From positions 1 through 61,683 of the forward strand of contig CAIJRK010000020.1 in NCBI GenBank assembly GCA_903823025.1: a stretch of DNA of 61,683 nucleotides. The letters are read 5' to 3'. Made by a program: the position numbers and the translations under genes. Each line of letters opens with the position of its first letter. Position 1 is the stretch's first letter. The notes under the pieces are model-generated. The model was not told the origin of the DNA, searched no databases, and saw nothing but the letters and a program-made list of their open reading frames with translations. This stretch comes from an uncultured beta proteobacterium (lineage in GTDB: Bacteria > Pseudomonadota > Gammaproteobacteria > Burkholderiales > Burkholderiaceae_C). Shown here one piece after another: positions 27,838 to 36,834 of this stretch.

Positions 27838-29397
27838 ATGGCCACCGTACCTCAATTTATTCCGTTGCCGCCACTGCAAGGTTCAGCCCGTTTGTGGGGC
27901 ACGATTGCCCTGTCGCTTGCCACGTTCATGAACGTGCTGGACTCGTCGATTGCCAATGTGTCTTTGCCCGCGATTGCCGGTGATTTGGGCGTGAGCGCGA
28001 ATCAAGGCACTTGGGTGATCACCAGTTTTGGCGTCGCCAATGCCATTGCTTTACCGCTCACTGGCTGGCTGTCGCAGCGTTTCGGGCAAGTGCGCTTGTT
28101 CGTTACCAGCGTTTTGTTGTTTGTGTTGACGTCCTGGCTCTGCGGTTTGGCCCCCAACATGACAACGCTGATCGTGTTTCGTGCCTTGCAGGGTTTTGTG
28201 GCCGGGCCGATGATTCCGCTCTCGCAAGGCTTGCTTTTGTCGAGTTACCCGCCTGCACTGGCTGGTCTGGCGATGGCGTTGTGGTCCATGACCACACTCG
28301 TCGCCCCGGTGATGGGGCCATTGTTGGGGGGCTGGATTACGGACAATATTTATTGGTCCTGGATTTTTTACATCAACATTCCCATTGGCCTGCTGTCGGC
28401 TTTCATGGTGTGGTCGATCTTTCGCAAGCGTGAAAGCATGACGCACAAACTGCCGATTGATGGCGTTGGTTTGGGGTTGCTGGTGTTATGGGTGGGCGCG
28501 CTGCAGTTGATGCTGGACAAAGGCAAGGAGCTGGACTGGTTTCACTCCAGTATGGTGGTGGCCTTGGCGGTGGTCGCGCTGGTCGGATTTGCCTTCTTTA
28601 TTGTCTGGGAGTTGACTGAGGAGCATCCCGTGGTGGATTTGCGGTTGTTTGCGCGACGCAACTTTTGGGCGGGCACGCTGGCGATTTCGGTCGGCTACGG
28701 TCTGTTCTTTGGCAATGTCGTGTTGTTGCCTCTGTGGCTGCAGCAATACATGGGCTACCCCTCGACCGATGCCGGCATGTTGCTGGCGCCGGTTGGTTTG
28801 TTCGCAATCATTTTGTCGCCAATTGTGGGAAAAAACATTGGCAAAATCGACCCGCGTTATTTGGCCAGTTTTGCTTTTGTGGTGTTTGCTATCGTGTTGT
28901 TGATGCGCTCGCACTTCAATACGCAAGCTGACTTCGCGACGCTCATGCTGCCGACCCTGATCCAGGGTATTGCCATGGCGTTTTTCTTCATCCCCTTGAC
29001 GGTGATTGTTCTGTCCGGCATCACGCCAGACAAAATTCCGGCGGCCTCGGGTTTGTCCAACTTTGCGCGCATTGTTGCGGGCTCGTTTGGCACCTCGATT
29101 GCCACTACCGTTTGGCAAGACCGCGCCGCCATGCACCACGCGCAGTTGACCGAATCGGTGAACGCAGGCAACTTCGCTGCAACCCAGATCCTGGCCGGGC
29201 TTAATAGCGCGGGTTTGACGACGGAACAAGCGCTGGCTCAAGTGAATCATCTGGTGGATCAGCAAGCCTACATGCTGGCGGTGAATGATGTGTTCTACGC
29301 CTCGGCTTTGATTTTTATGCTGCTTATTCCCGTGGTGTGGCTTTCAAGACCCAAGTTGAATGGCGGCGGAGCAGATGCCGCCGCCGGGGCGCATTGA
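27838..29397 (+). CDS. emrB: EmrB/QacA-family (DHA2) drug:proton antiporter
   Basis: A 519-residue major facilitator protein with 14 hydrophobic helices. It has the family motifs LDSSIANVSLPAIAGDLG in TM1 and RALQGFVAGPMIPL in TM4, and WSMTTLVAPVMGPLLGGWI (antiporter motif C) in TM5. It completes the tripartite pump with emrA and nodT, all probably under the MarR gene. The stop lies one base from the convergent AttH gene stop, with no terminator between them. Confidence 0.95.
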   Translation: MATVPQFIPLPPLQGSARLWGTIALSLATFMNVLDSSIANVSLPAIAGDLGVSANQGTWVITSFGVANAIALPLTGWLSQRFGQVRLFVTSVLLFVLTSWLCGLAPNMTTLIVFRALQGFVAGPMIPLSQGLLLSSYPPALAGLAMALWSMTTLVAPVMGPLLGGWITDNIYWSWIFYINIPIGLLSAFMVWSIFRKRESMTHKLPIDGVGLGLLVLWVGALQLMLDKGKELDWFHSSMVVALAVVALVGFAFFIVWELTEEHPVVDLRLFARRNFWAGTLAISVGYGLFFGNVVLLPLWLQQYMGYPSTDAGMLLAPVGLFAIILSPIVGKNIGKIDPRYLASFAFVVFAIVLLMRSHFNTQADFATLMLPTLIQGIAMAFFFIPLTVIVLSGITPDKIPAASGLSNFARIVAGSFGTSIATTVWQDRAAMHHAQLTESVNAGNFAATQILAGLNSAGLTTEQALAQVNHLVDQQAYMLAVNDVFYASALIFMLLIPVVWLSRPKLNGGGADAAAGAH

Positions 29398-29398
29398 T

Positions 29399-30511
29399 TT
29401 ACAGCTGCAGCGGGCTGGCATAGCCAGTCATTTCCAGATAACCGCGTCCGACCAGCGTGCCTTGGGTGTTGAACAACTCGCTCAGACCTTCCCAATAAAC
29501 CGCGCCGGTGGAGGCGCGGCTGTCGAGTTCCTGGGGGTCGATGACGGCTTTGACGGTGTAGGTATCAGCGCGGACTTGCACCGTCCATTCCACCGGATAC
29601 TTGGCCTGCGTCAATGGGCTGGTCCAACTGCGAACAGGCTGAAAAACAACCTCGTCAGGGCCAAATGTCTGCGGTTTAGCGCCCAGAGAAGGCGCACGAA
29701 ATGAGCCGCCCGCCCACAAGGCCTGGCCCGTTTTGTCGCGCAGACGAAAAGCCGTCAAGGCGCTGCCGTCCAGCAGATTCATACCGATCCAGTCCCAACC
29801 CACTGCTTGCGGGTGCATCAGCGCCTGACTCCATTCGTGGTCTAGCCAAGCGCGGCCTTGCACCGCCATGGGTTGATCTTCAATGGCAAGCGTGCCGGTG
29901 ACTTGCAGTTGCGGCAGGCTGTAGTAAAAACTGGCTTGCTTTTCTTGCGGCCCCTTGCGTGAAAAACCTTGATCGCCTTGCAGTAACAGGGGCTGGGTTT
30001 CACGCAACTTCAATTCAAACTGAAAACCGTGGCCTGCCACGACCGCGCTGTAGTGGGTGGCATGGCGAACCAGCGACCAGTCGCGTAGCGTGATGGCCGT
30101 GTCTTGTTCGTTGGCCTGCGCCAAGCCAAAACCGGCGCGGGCAATGCGCTGGTCTTGCCACAGTTTTTTATCACTCACATCGGTCACCGCTGCATGGGCA
30201 AAGATCAATTGTTTAGCCGCAAAGGCCGAGGTCATCGCTTGCGTTTCTTTCACCCGGGAGCGAAAAAACGTCAGTTGAAAGCCAAATTCACGCCCAGTTG
30301 GACTCGCCTGCAAATGCCCGGTGATGTACCACCACTCGATAGCGACCTCCGGGTGACTGCCCAAGTCGCGCGGAAATTGCAGCGTGCGCCTGGTTAGCGT
30401 TTGAGTTTCAGTGGGGGTTGTCGCTGCGCCGTGCAAAGGCCATAACGGTGCGGTCAAGCCAAGAGCGAGCAAGCGGCGGCGTAACGGGTTGGGGAGCCAG
30501 GTTGGAGTCAT
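29399..30511 (-). CDS. AttH/CrtC-like lipocalin-type protein, probably secreted
   Basis: A 370-residue protein with an Arg-rich signal (RRRLLALGLTAPLWPLHGAA) and the AttH/carotenoid 1,2-hydratase fold. EWWYITGHL, FGFQLTFFR, GRAWLDHEWS and GWDWIGMNLLDGS are the family landmarks. Members of this kind usually stand in an operon behind an FtsX-type permease and its ATPase and are thought to act in envelope lipid handling. Here the permease (33106-35667) is on the same strand but about 2.6 kb away, separated by two unrelated genes. Confidence 0.85.
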   Translation of the reverse strand: MTPTWLPNPLRRRLLALGLTAPLWPLHGAATTPTETQTLTRRTLQFPRDLGSHPEVAIEWWYITGHLQASPTGREFGFQLTFFRSRVKETQAMTSAFAAKQLIFAHAAVTDVSDKKLWQDQRIARAGFGLAQANEQDTAITLRDWSLVRHATHYSAVVAGHGFQFELKLRETQPLLLQGDQGFSRKGPQEKQASFYYSLPQLQVTGTLAIEDQPMAVQGRAWLDHEWSQALMHPQAVGWDWIGMNLLDGSALTAFRLRDKTGQALWAGGSFRAPSLGAKPQTFGPDEVVFQPVRSWTSPLTQAKYPVEWTVQVRADTYTVKAVIDPQELDSRASTGAVYWEGLSELFNTQGTLVGRGYLEMTGYASPLQL

Positions 30512-30590
30512 GGGTGAATTGTCGTCCTGATGAGGGCGGCTCTGTCATGCCACAGTCACACCCTTCGGACATGATACCTAGGGTTTCCCC

Positions 30591-30620
30591 TTGACCTCAA
30601 TCACAACCGGGTTTTATAGG
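30591..30620 (+). promoter_or_regulatory. Sigma70-like promoter of the chemoreceptor gene
   Basis: TTGACC (30591-30596), an 18-base spacer and TATAGG (30615-30620), ending 27 bases before the ATG. No flagellar sigma28 motif was recognised. Confidence 0.45.
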
Positions 30621-30647
30621 TTGGTTTAACAAAAAGAGTAGGTATCC

Positions 30648-32240
30648 ATGTTGCATACAGATTCAAGAAAAAAGTTCAAAGTACCGGGTTCTTTTTCACG
30701 TCGGATTCTGAGCGTGTTGGCGCTGGTGCTAGCCGTGGCTTTGTTGGGGTCAACCCTGGGCTATTGGTCTTTACATCGCGTCTCGCATGAAACTGAAAAA
30801 ATGGTCAATGAGGCGATGGTGACCGAGCGCCTGGCCGAAGAATTGGGCCTCCATATTTCCGTGAATGTGGCGCGTTCCAAAGCCTTTGCGTTAAGTTCAG
30901 AGCCACAGGTAGGCGATGCGTTGATGCCCGAAATCACTCAAACTATTGCGGTGGTGGACGGCTTGCTGAAAAAACTGGCAGACCGATTGACAACCCCACA
31001 AGATCAGGCGATTTTGGGTGGCATGACACGGGCTAATCTGGAATTTCTCAAAGCCTTTCAAGCCCTGACTGTGGCGCGTGACAGTGGCATGACGGCTAAC
31101 ATTACGCAGGTGTACAGCACGCTTTTCTCTCCGGCGGCCAGCACGTTATTGGAAGCCGTAACCCGACTGGGCGCGTCTCAGCGTGCCAAAATTGATGCCG
31201 CCGCACTGGGCATCAGCGGCTTGAGCGGGATGGCGCGCGGGGGATTGCTGGTGTTCAGTTTGTGCGCATTGCTGTTAGGCGGTGTGATGTCCCTCTGGCT
31301 GGTGCGCGGCGTGACCCGTCCCATCCAGCAAGCGGTGGACACGGCTAATCGGGTAGCGGCGCTGGATTTGAGTGAACATATTGACGGACATGACCGGGAT
31401 GACGGGGGGCGTCTGCTCTCAGCCTTGAGTCGGATGCAGCTGTCTTTGCACGCCTTGGTGTCTCAGGTTCAAGGCGCCAGCCACACGGTCGCGGAAGGGG
31501 CTACACAGATTGCAGCGGGCAATCTTGATTTTTCCAACCGGACTGAAATGGCCGCCTCTTTTTTGCAACAAACAGCCGCGTCGGTCGAACAAATTGCCGC
31601 CACCATGCACAACTCATTAGCCTCGGCCTCGCAGGGTGAGGTGCTCGCCCAATCAGCCGCCCTACAAGCGCAGCTTGGCAGCACAATCATGGCCGAGGTG
31701 ATGGAGACCATGAGTGACATCAGTGAGTCTTCAAAGCAGATTGCCGACATCACGGCAGTCATTGACAGCATCGCTTTTCAGACCAATATTCTGGCGTTGA
31801 ATGCCGCTGTTGAAGCCGCCCGTGCTGGTGATCAGGGGCGCGGATTTGCGGTGGTGGCCACTGAAGTGCGCGCCCTTGCAACCCGTTCTGCGGTGGCCTC
31901 GCGGCAAATAAAAACACTGATTAACACGTCTGTGGACAAAGTAAAACTAGGTACAACTAAAGTCAATCAGGCGCGTGACGCCATGACAACCATCGTTGAG
32001 TCGATTTGCCGCGTCACCCAGGCCATTGGTGAAATTACAGCGCACACGCATGAACAAAACAGTGGCATGTCCAGCATTAGCATCGCGGTGAATCAACTCG
32101 ATCAAATGACGCAGCAAAATGCCGCTGTGGTTGAAGAGTCCGCTGCTGCCGCGCAAAGTCTGCAAACGCAAGCCGGTGATTTGCGGGATGTGGCCGGGCG
32201 CTTTCGACTGCCCTGCATGACCCAACTGGCGCTGCAATAA
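30648..32240 (+). CDS. Methyl-accepting chemotaxis protein
   Basis: A 530-residue chemoreceptor. TM1 is at about residues 20-42, followed by a helical periplasmic domain of the four-helix-bundle type (about 43-190), TM2 near 198-220 and a HAMP domain. The signalling domain has the invariant hairpin [20 protein letters not shown] and [14 protein letters not shown]. It ends PCMTQLALQ and so lacks the CheR-tethering pentapeptide. The ligand is unknown and no chemotaxis kinase is nearby. It is inserted between genes (AttH-type, permease) that are normally adjacent. Confidence 0.95.
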   Translation: MLHTDSRKKFKVPGSFSRRILSVLALVLAVALLGSTLGYWSLHRVSHETEKMVNEAMVTERLAEELGLHISVNVARSKAFALSSEPQVGDALMPEITQTIAVVDGLLKKLADRLTTPQDQAILGGMTRANLEFLKAFQALTVARDSGMTANITQVYSTLFSPAASTLLEAVTRLGASQRAKIDAAALGISGLSGMARGGLLVFSLCALLLGGVMSLWLVRGVTRPIQQAVDTANRVAALDLSEHIDGHDRDDGGRLLSALSRMQLSLHALVSQVQGASHTVAEGATQIAAGNLDFSNRTEMAASFLQQTAASVEQIAATMHNSLASASQGEVLAQSAALQAQLGSTIMAEVMETMSDISESSKQIADITAVIDSIAFQTNILALNAAVEAARAGDQGRGFAVVATEVRALATRSAVASRQIKTLINTSVDKVKLGTTKVNQARDAMTTIVESICRVTQAIGEITAHTHEQNSGMSSISIAVNQLDQMTQQNAAVVEESAAAAQSLQTQAGDLRDVAGRFRLPCMTQLALQ

Positions 32241-32241
32241 G

Positions 32242-33030
32242 TCAGGTTGGCCAACCCCAGACATAAGACGCCATCGACAGCACGCCGTAAGTCAAGCCCC
32301 CATCGATGAACTGCGCAACTTCGCCCTCGGTGCTGGCTCCCAACGCGACCAGCAAAGGCAAAAAATGCTCTTCAGTCGGATGCGCCCGAGCAGCCTGCGG
32401 CGCCTGCTGCCGATAGGCCAACAGTTGATCAACGTCGCGATGTTTGACGGCTTGCTCAATCCACTGCGCGAAGGCGTGGGCGTAGTCGGCCTCATCAGCG
32501 CCTGACGGACGAATCTCACGCAGGTTGTGCGTCAGACTGCCCGAACCGACGATCATCACACCACGCGCTCGCAATGGGGCTAGCGCTTGCCCCAGTTTGA
32601 AGGCGCCCGCTGTGTCCAGGTCATAGGGCATTGAGACTTGAAAAACCGGCACTTTAGCCTCGGGCAGCAGGTGAATCAAAGGCACCCAGGCACCGTGATC
32701 GAGTCCGCGCTGCGTCTCAAAAGTAACGCTAAATCCGGCCTCGGTGAGCCGTTGTCCAGCCTCTGTTGCCAGCGACGGGTGACCCACAGCAGGGTAATGC
32801 AGTTGGTCAAGCGCAGCCGGAAATCCGCCAAAGTCGTGCATGGTCTCGGGCACCAGTGTCCGCATGACTTGCACTTGACGGGTTTGCCAGTGCGGCGACA
32901 CCACCAGCACGGCAGATAAAGACGTCAGGCGCTGGCCCAAGTTACGCAATTGGGGACCGAGCAGGCCCGGCTCAAGGGCGAATGTTGGGGCGCCGTGGGA
33001 GATGAAAAATACGGGGGCTGAGTGCTGCAT
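32242..33030 (-). CDS. ygiD: DODA-type class III extradiol dioxygenase (YgiD-like)
   Basis: A 262-residue metal-dependent dioxygenase. It starts PVFFISHGAPTFAL with metal ligand H12, and later has VVSPHWQT, GLDHGAWVPL and GSGSLTHNLREI, all typical of the 4,5-DOPA dioxygenase/YgiD group. Members open catechol rings; the physiological substrate is unclear. The stop lies one base from the convergent chemoreceptor stop. It is 75 bases downstream of the FtsX-type permease on the same strand. Confidence 0.9.
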   Translation of the reverse strand: MQHSAPVFFISHGAPTFALEPGLLGPQLRNLGQRLTSLSAVLVVSPHWQTRQVQVMRTLVPETMHDFGGFPAALDQLHYPAVGHPSLATEAGQRLTEAGFSVTFETQRGLDHGAWVPLIHLLPEAKVPVFQVSMPYDLDTAGAFKLGQALAPLRARGVMIVGSGSLTHNLREIRPSGADEADYAHAFAQWIEQAVKHRDVDQLLAYRQQAPQAARAHPTEEHFLPLLVALGASTEGEVAQFIDGGLTYGVLSMASYVWGWPT

Positions 33031-33105
33031 GGTGGGGTGCTCTCGGGTTGGAATTTTTAAAAAAGGCTTGTTTTTTAGGTGGCCAGAGTTTGGCGGGTGG
33101 CTGGT

Positions 33106-35667
33106 TCACCAGTCTTCCTTCACGGCTAGCACCGCATCTTGGCCCGCTGCGGCCCGGCCAGCCAGCCAGGCCGTCACCGTGCCTGCGATCACAACGGCCA
33201 CACACAGGGCCAGCAATCGACCCCACGGCAACATCAGTTCCATAGTCCAGTGAAAGCTTTGCGGGTTCACGACATGCACCAACACCACCGCCACGGCCAG
33301 GCCCAATCCCAAGCCCGCGATGGCGCCCAGTGTGGTCCAGGCAGCGCCCTCAAAAGCGACCACCGTCAAGATTTGCCGCCGGGTCAGGCCCAGATGGACG
33401 AGCAAACCAAACTCTTTACGCCGGGCCAACACTTGCGCGCTAAAACTGGCGGCAACGCCAAATAACCCAATCGCAATCGCCACGGCCTGCAGCCAATAAG
33501 TGACCGCAAAACTACGGTCAAAGATGCGCAGGGAGGTAGCGCGAATTTGGGTGGCACTGCCAAATTCAAGCAACTGACCGGCCCCCGTGCCCAAGGTTTC
33601 GGCCAAGGTGCGCAACGCGTTTTGAACAGCGGGTATATCGGCCTGAGCGTCCAGCCAAAGCGCTACATCGTTAGCTCGCTGGTCGCCGGTGAGTTGCTCA
33701 AAGAGACGTTTATCCAAAACAATCGCGCCCGACTGGCGAGCGTAGTCGCGCCAGACCCCAGCGACAAAAAACAGAGAGGACGGCGGGCGGGCGGGCGCGA
33801 CGCCAAGGGGTTTGAACGCCACCGCCAAGGGCTTAAAAACGGTGCCCAGCCGGGCGCCATGCAAGTCCACCATCGCCTCGCTCACGTAAATACCAATATG
33901 GCCGTCAGGCACCGCTCGTGCCTCGCCCACCAGTGGCAGGTTGCGCGCCGGGTCGTCCAGCGTGCGGGCGATCAGCGTTACCGGGGGCAGGGCGGGGTCC
34001 AGTAGCAAAGCCAGATGACGCTGCGCCAGCACCCGCTGCACACCCGGCACTTGGGCTGCTGCTTGTACAAAACCAGGGGTGAAATAAACTGTATCGCTGG
34101 CCCCCAGCGTGCCCGCGCTGCGCATATACAAATCAGCGGGCAGCACCCGATCCAGCCACTGCGTGACCGAATCCCTGAAACTCGCCACCATGACGGTCAA
34201 CGCCACGGCCAGACTCAACGCCGCCACCACGCCGCTGACGGCCACCGTGGCGGTTTCGCGTACCCGGCGCGCCCGCTCCACAGCCAGCAGGGGCAAGGTG
34301 TAATTTGCCACCCAAGGCGCCACTTGATCCAGTAACAACGCCACCCCCCAAGGCAGGGCCGTGATGCCGCCCAACAACAACAAGGCCACCGACACATAAG
34401 CGGCCAGCGGAATTCCAAAAATAGCAGGCATATTAGCGAGCGCCACACCGCAGACGATCAATAAGAGACTGATTTTGTGCTGGCCGGGCGGGACCAACCC
34501 GCCCCCCAGACCTTTCAGGGTTTGCGCGGGTGGCAGACGTTGTGCTTGACGGGCAGGCCACCAGCCGCCGACCAAAGCCGCCAGCACACCTAATACGCCG
34601 TAAATCAAAGCGTCCCAGATGCGCCATTGCAGACGCGGGGTTACGCTTGAGAAGTAACCGCCGCCTAGGTCGCCGCCCAGCAGTTGCAGCGCCAAGGCCG
34701 CCAGCGCGGTGCCCAAAGCCAAGCCCGCCACGCTGCCCACCAACCCCAGCCCCAGAGACTCCCACAACACCAGTTGCAGCCGATGGCGGGCGCTCAAGCC
34801 CAACACGCCGAGTAACGCAAATTGTTGCGCCCGCTTGGCCACGCTCAACGACAACACCGAGAACACCAAAAACGCCCCCGTGAACAAAGCCACCAAGGCC
34901 AGCACCGTGAGGTTGACACGGTAAGCCCGCGATAAATTGTTTAACCGCGCTTGTGCATCGCCCGGCGCCTGCAAGGTGACACCGCTAGGCCAGTCCGGGG
35001 CGCTTTGCAACGTGCGCGCCAAGGCTGTCCGGTCGGCGCCCGTTTTCAGCCGAATATCAATGCGGGAGAGTTGACCTTGGCGCTCAAACAAGTCTTGCGC
35101 TGCGCCAAGATCCATCACGGCCAGCGGTGTCCCGGTGGCGCTCACACTGCCGACTACGGTGACGGTTTTGAGCTGCAAGCCACTTTGCAATTGCAAGGTG
35201 TTACCCCTGAGCTGCTGGCGTGCAGCGGCGTTCAAAAATACCGTTTGGGGTAAAAAAAGTGCCAGCCGATCTGACCCTGCCGTGGGCTGTGGCATGAGTG
35301 CTGGCGCGACACTGGCAACCACCAACGCATCGACACCGACCACCCGTAGCAACACCTTTTCGCCTTCTGCATTTAAGGCGTAAGTGCTGAAGGCCAGCAC
35401 GGGCGAGGCCACGCTCACCTGTGCATGAGTCGCCACTTGCTTGAATATGGTCTCATCAAAACTGCCTTGGACGCCGCTCAGTTCCAGGTCGGGCTGACCG
35501 CTGACTGAACGCACCGCTTGCGAGAACTCGTCCAGCGCCGACGCGTTGATCAAATGCACCGAAAAGGCCAGCGCCACGCCCAGCATCACCGCCACCACAG
35601 CCGCCGCATTGCGCCAAGGGTGGTGGCGCAGCTCTTGCCAGGAAAAGGTTTTTAGCAGCTCGATCAT
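33106..35667 (-). CDS. FtsX/MacB-type ABC permease without adjacent ATPase
   Basis: An 853-residue permease with two FtsX-type units. A first TM helix (AAAVVAVMLGVALAFSVHLI) precedes a large periplasmic domain. A block of helices around residues 260-460 comes next, then a second periplasmic domain and a final three-helix FtsX domain with ARRKEFGLLVHLGLTRRQIL. Such proteins need a separate ATPase and often work with an AttH-type protein on envelope lipids. No ATPase gene is adjacent: the next gene upstream is an HPF-like gene on the other strand. The ATG at 35665-35667 (IELLKTFSWQELRHHPWRN) is preferred over 35745. Confidence 0.88.
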   Translation of the reverse strand: MIELLKTFSWQELRHHPWRNAAAVVAVMLGVALAFSVHLINASALDEFSQAVRSVSGQPDLELSGVQGSFDETIFKQVATHAQVSVASPVLAFSTYALNAEGEKVLLRVVGVDALVVASVAPALMPQPTAGSDRLALFLPQTVFLNAAARQQLRGNTLQLQSGLQLKTVTVVGSVSATGTPLAVMDLGAAQDLFERQGQLSRIDIRLKTGADRTALARTLQSAPDWPSGVTLQAPGDAQARLNNLSRAYRVNLTVLALVALFTGAFLVFSVLSLSVAKRAQQFALLGVLGLSARHRLQLVLWESLGLGLVGSVAGLALGTALAALALQLLGGDLGGGYFSSVTPRLQWRIWDALIYGVLGVLAALVGGWWPARQAQRLPPAQTLKGLGGGLVPPGQHKISLLLIVCGVALANMPAIFGIPLAAYVSVALLLLGGITALPWGVALLLDQVAPWVANYTLPLLAVERARRVRETATVAVSGVVAALSLAVALTVMVASFRDSVTQWLDRVLPADLYMRSAGTLGASDTVYFTPGFVQAAAQVPGVQRVLAQRHLALLLDPALPPVTLIARTLDDPARNLPLVGEARAVPDGHIGIYVSEAMVDLHGARLGTVFKPLAVAFKPLGVAPARPPSSLFFVAGVWRDYARQSGAIVLDKRLFEQLTGDQRANDVALWLDAQADIPAVQNALRTLAETLGTGAGQLLEFGSATQIRATSLRIFDRSFAVTYWLQAVAIAIGLFGVAASFSAQVLARRKEFGLLVHLGLTRRQILTVVAFEGAAWTTLGAIAGLGLGLAVAVVLVHVVNPQSFHWTMELMLPWGRLLALCVAVVIAGTVTAWLAGRAAAGQDAVLAVKEDW

Positions 35668-35731
35668 AGGGAACGTGACGGGTGAAGTACGGTCAATCAG
35701 TGTATTGCGCAAAGGCGCCTCCGCGCGGGGA

Positions 35732-35745
35732 TTGAGAAATCTCAA
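35732..35745. promoter_or_regulatory. 14-bp palindrome between the permease and HPF-like genes
   Basis: TTGAGAAATCTCAA is symmetrical over both 6-bp arms and is followed by a TTTTTT run at about 35749-35754. It may be an operator for the divergent pair or a weak hairpin in the HPF leader. No regulator is assigned. Confidence 0.3.
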
Positions 35746-35799
35746 ATGTTTTTTGTTGGCGTCCCCAAAAATGAATTTTTAAGACGTACAAGGATCACG

Positions 35800-36165
35800 A
35801 TGAAGCTTCCGGTTCATATTCAATTTCATGGCATGTTGCCTTCTGATTCGCTGACGCACAGTGCGACTGAGCACGCCCACAAGCTTGAAGCTTTTGCCTC
35901 TGACATCATGGCGTGTCGGGTGAGCCTTGATCAGGCGGAAAAACACCAACACCAAGGTCGCCCCTACAGCGTGCGCATTGACCTGACTCTGCCGGGCCAT
36001 GAGTTGGTGGTGAACCGGGTTCAACACGAGGATGTTTATGTCGCTCTGCGTGAAGCCTTTGCCAATATGAAGCGTCAACTTGAGGACGTGGTACGCAAGC
36101 GCCGGGGGCAGGTCAAGCATCACGAAACCTCACAATTTTTAAAACCGGGAGAACTCAATGAGTGA
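35800..36165 (+). CDS. HPF/RaiA-like ribosome hibernation factor paralogue
   Basis: A 121-residue protein of the S30AE/HPF type. It begins KLPVHIQFHGM, has conserved positions in YSVRIDLTLPGHELVVNR and DVYVALREAFANMKRQLEDV, and ends in a basic segment. The family binds the 30S decoding site in stationary phase. It is more divergent than a housekeeping HPF, so an HPF-related stress role is the safer reading. A good AAGGA site precedes the ATG at 35800. It overlaps the CBS gene by eight bases. Confidence 0.75.
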   Translation: MKLPVHIQFHGMLPSDSLTHSATEHAHKLEAFASDIMACRVSLDQAEKHQHQGRPYSVRIDLTLPGHELVVNRVQHEDVYVALREAFANMKRQLEDVVRKRRGQVKHHETSQFLKPGELNE

Positions 36166-36619
36166 ACGATTGACGACAGGTGAAATATGCACACGCCATG
36201 TGACCGTCGCTTTCAAGCGAACGCCCTTAAACGGGGCCGCCCGGCTGATGCGTGAAAACCATGTGGGCTGTCTCGTGGTGGTGGACGACGTGGCGGGGTT
36301 GCAAACCGTGGTGGGCATTCTGACGGATCGCGACATCGTCACCGCCGTGGTCGCCGTTGACCTCGACCCGGCTTTATTGCTGGTTGAGGATGTGATGACC
36401 ACCGACCTGATCATCGCCCGCGAAGACGATTCACTGATTGACCTGATGCACAGTATGCGACGCAAAGGGGTGCGCCGAATTCCCGTGGTGGGCGCGCAAG
36501 GTGAGTTGGTGGGCGTGGTCACGCTGGACGATGTGCTGGATATTCTGGCCCAACAGTTAGGTTTACTGGTGAGCGCCATTAACAGCGAAGGCCAGCGTGA
36601 GCGCCAGACACGAAGGTGA
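36158..36619 (+). CDS. Two-CBS-domain protein
   Basis: A 153-residue protein made of a CBS pair: LMRENHVGCLVVVDD...VVGILTDRDIV in the first and DLMHSMRRKGVRRIPVV...LVGVVTLDDVLDIL in the second. CBS pairs bind adenine nucleotides and sense energy state. There is no attached effector domain. The strong site GGGAG lies inside the HPF gene, and the eight-base overlap suggests the two proteins are made together, perhaps linking ribosome hibernation with nucleotide sensing. That link is inference. Confidence 0.9.
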   Translation: MSERLTTGEICTRHVTVAFKRTPLNGAARLMRENHVGCLVVVDDVAGLQTVVGILTDRDIVTAVVAVDLDPALLLVEDVMTTDLIIAREDDSLIDLMHSMRRKGVRRIPVVGAQGELVGVVTLDDVLDILAQQLGLLVSAINSEGQRERQTRR

Positions 36620-36742
36620 GAAAAAGCCGGGCCGGGACGGCACCGTTCTTTGGTGTGTTAAATCGGGTGCAACTTAAACTAAGTTCAGTTTTCAGTTGCC
36701 GTTGTGCATCAATCCCCTCGATGCCAGTCAGCAACTGACAAG

Positions 36743-36786
36743 CTGGCGCAGGCGGGGTCTGGGCTTTCCACCTGCGTCAGGCTGTT
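36743..36786 (+). terminator. Rho-independent terminator after the CBS gene
   Basis: CTGGCGCAGG (36743-36752) pairs with CCTGCGTCAG (36771-36780) with one G-U position and an 18-base loop, followed by GCTGTTTTAT. Confidence 0.6.
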
Positions 36787-36834
36787 TTATAGAGCAGTTG
36801 GCAACCTCACGAAGGTGAACGGCCCTTCTTGGAT

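Noticed and set aside
30512..30647. Flagellar sigma28 promoter for the chemoreceptor
   Set aside because: No TAAAG/GCCGATAA-like pair is present. The sigma70-like hexamers at 30591-30620 explain the region better.
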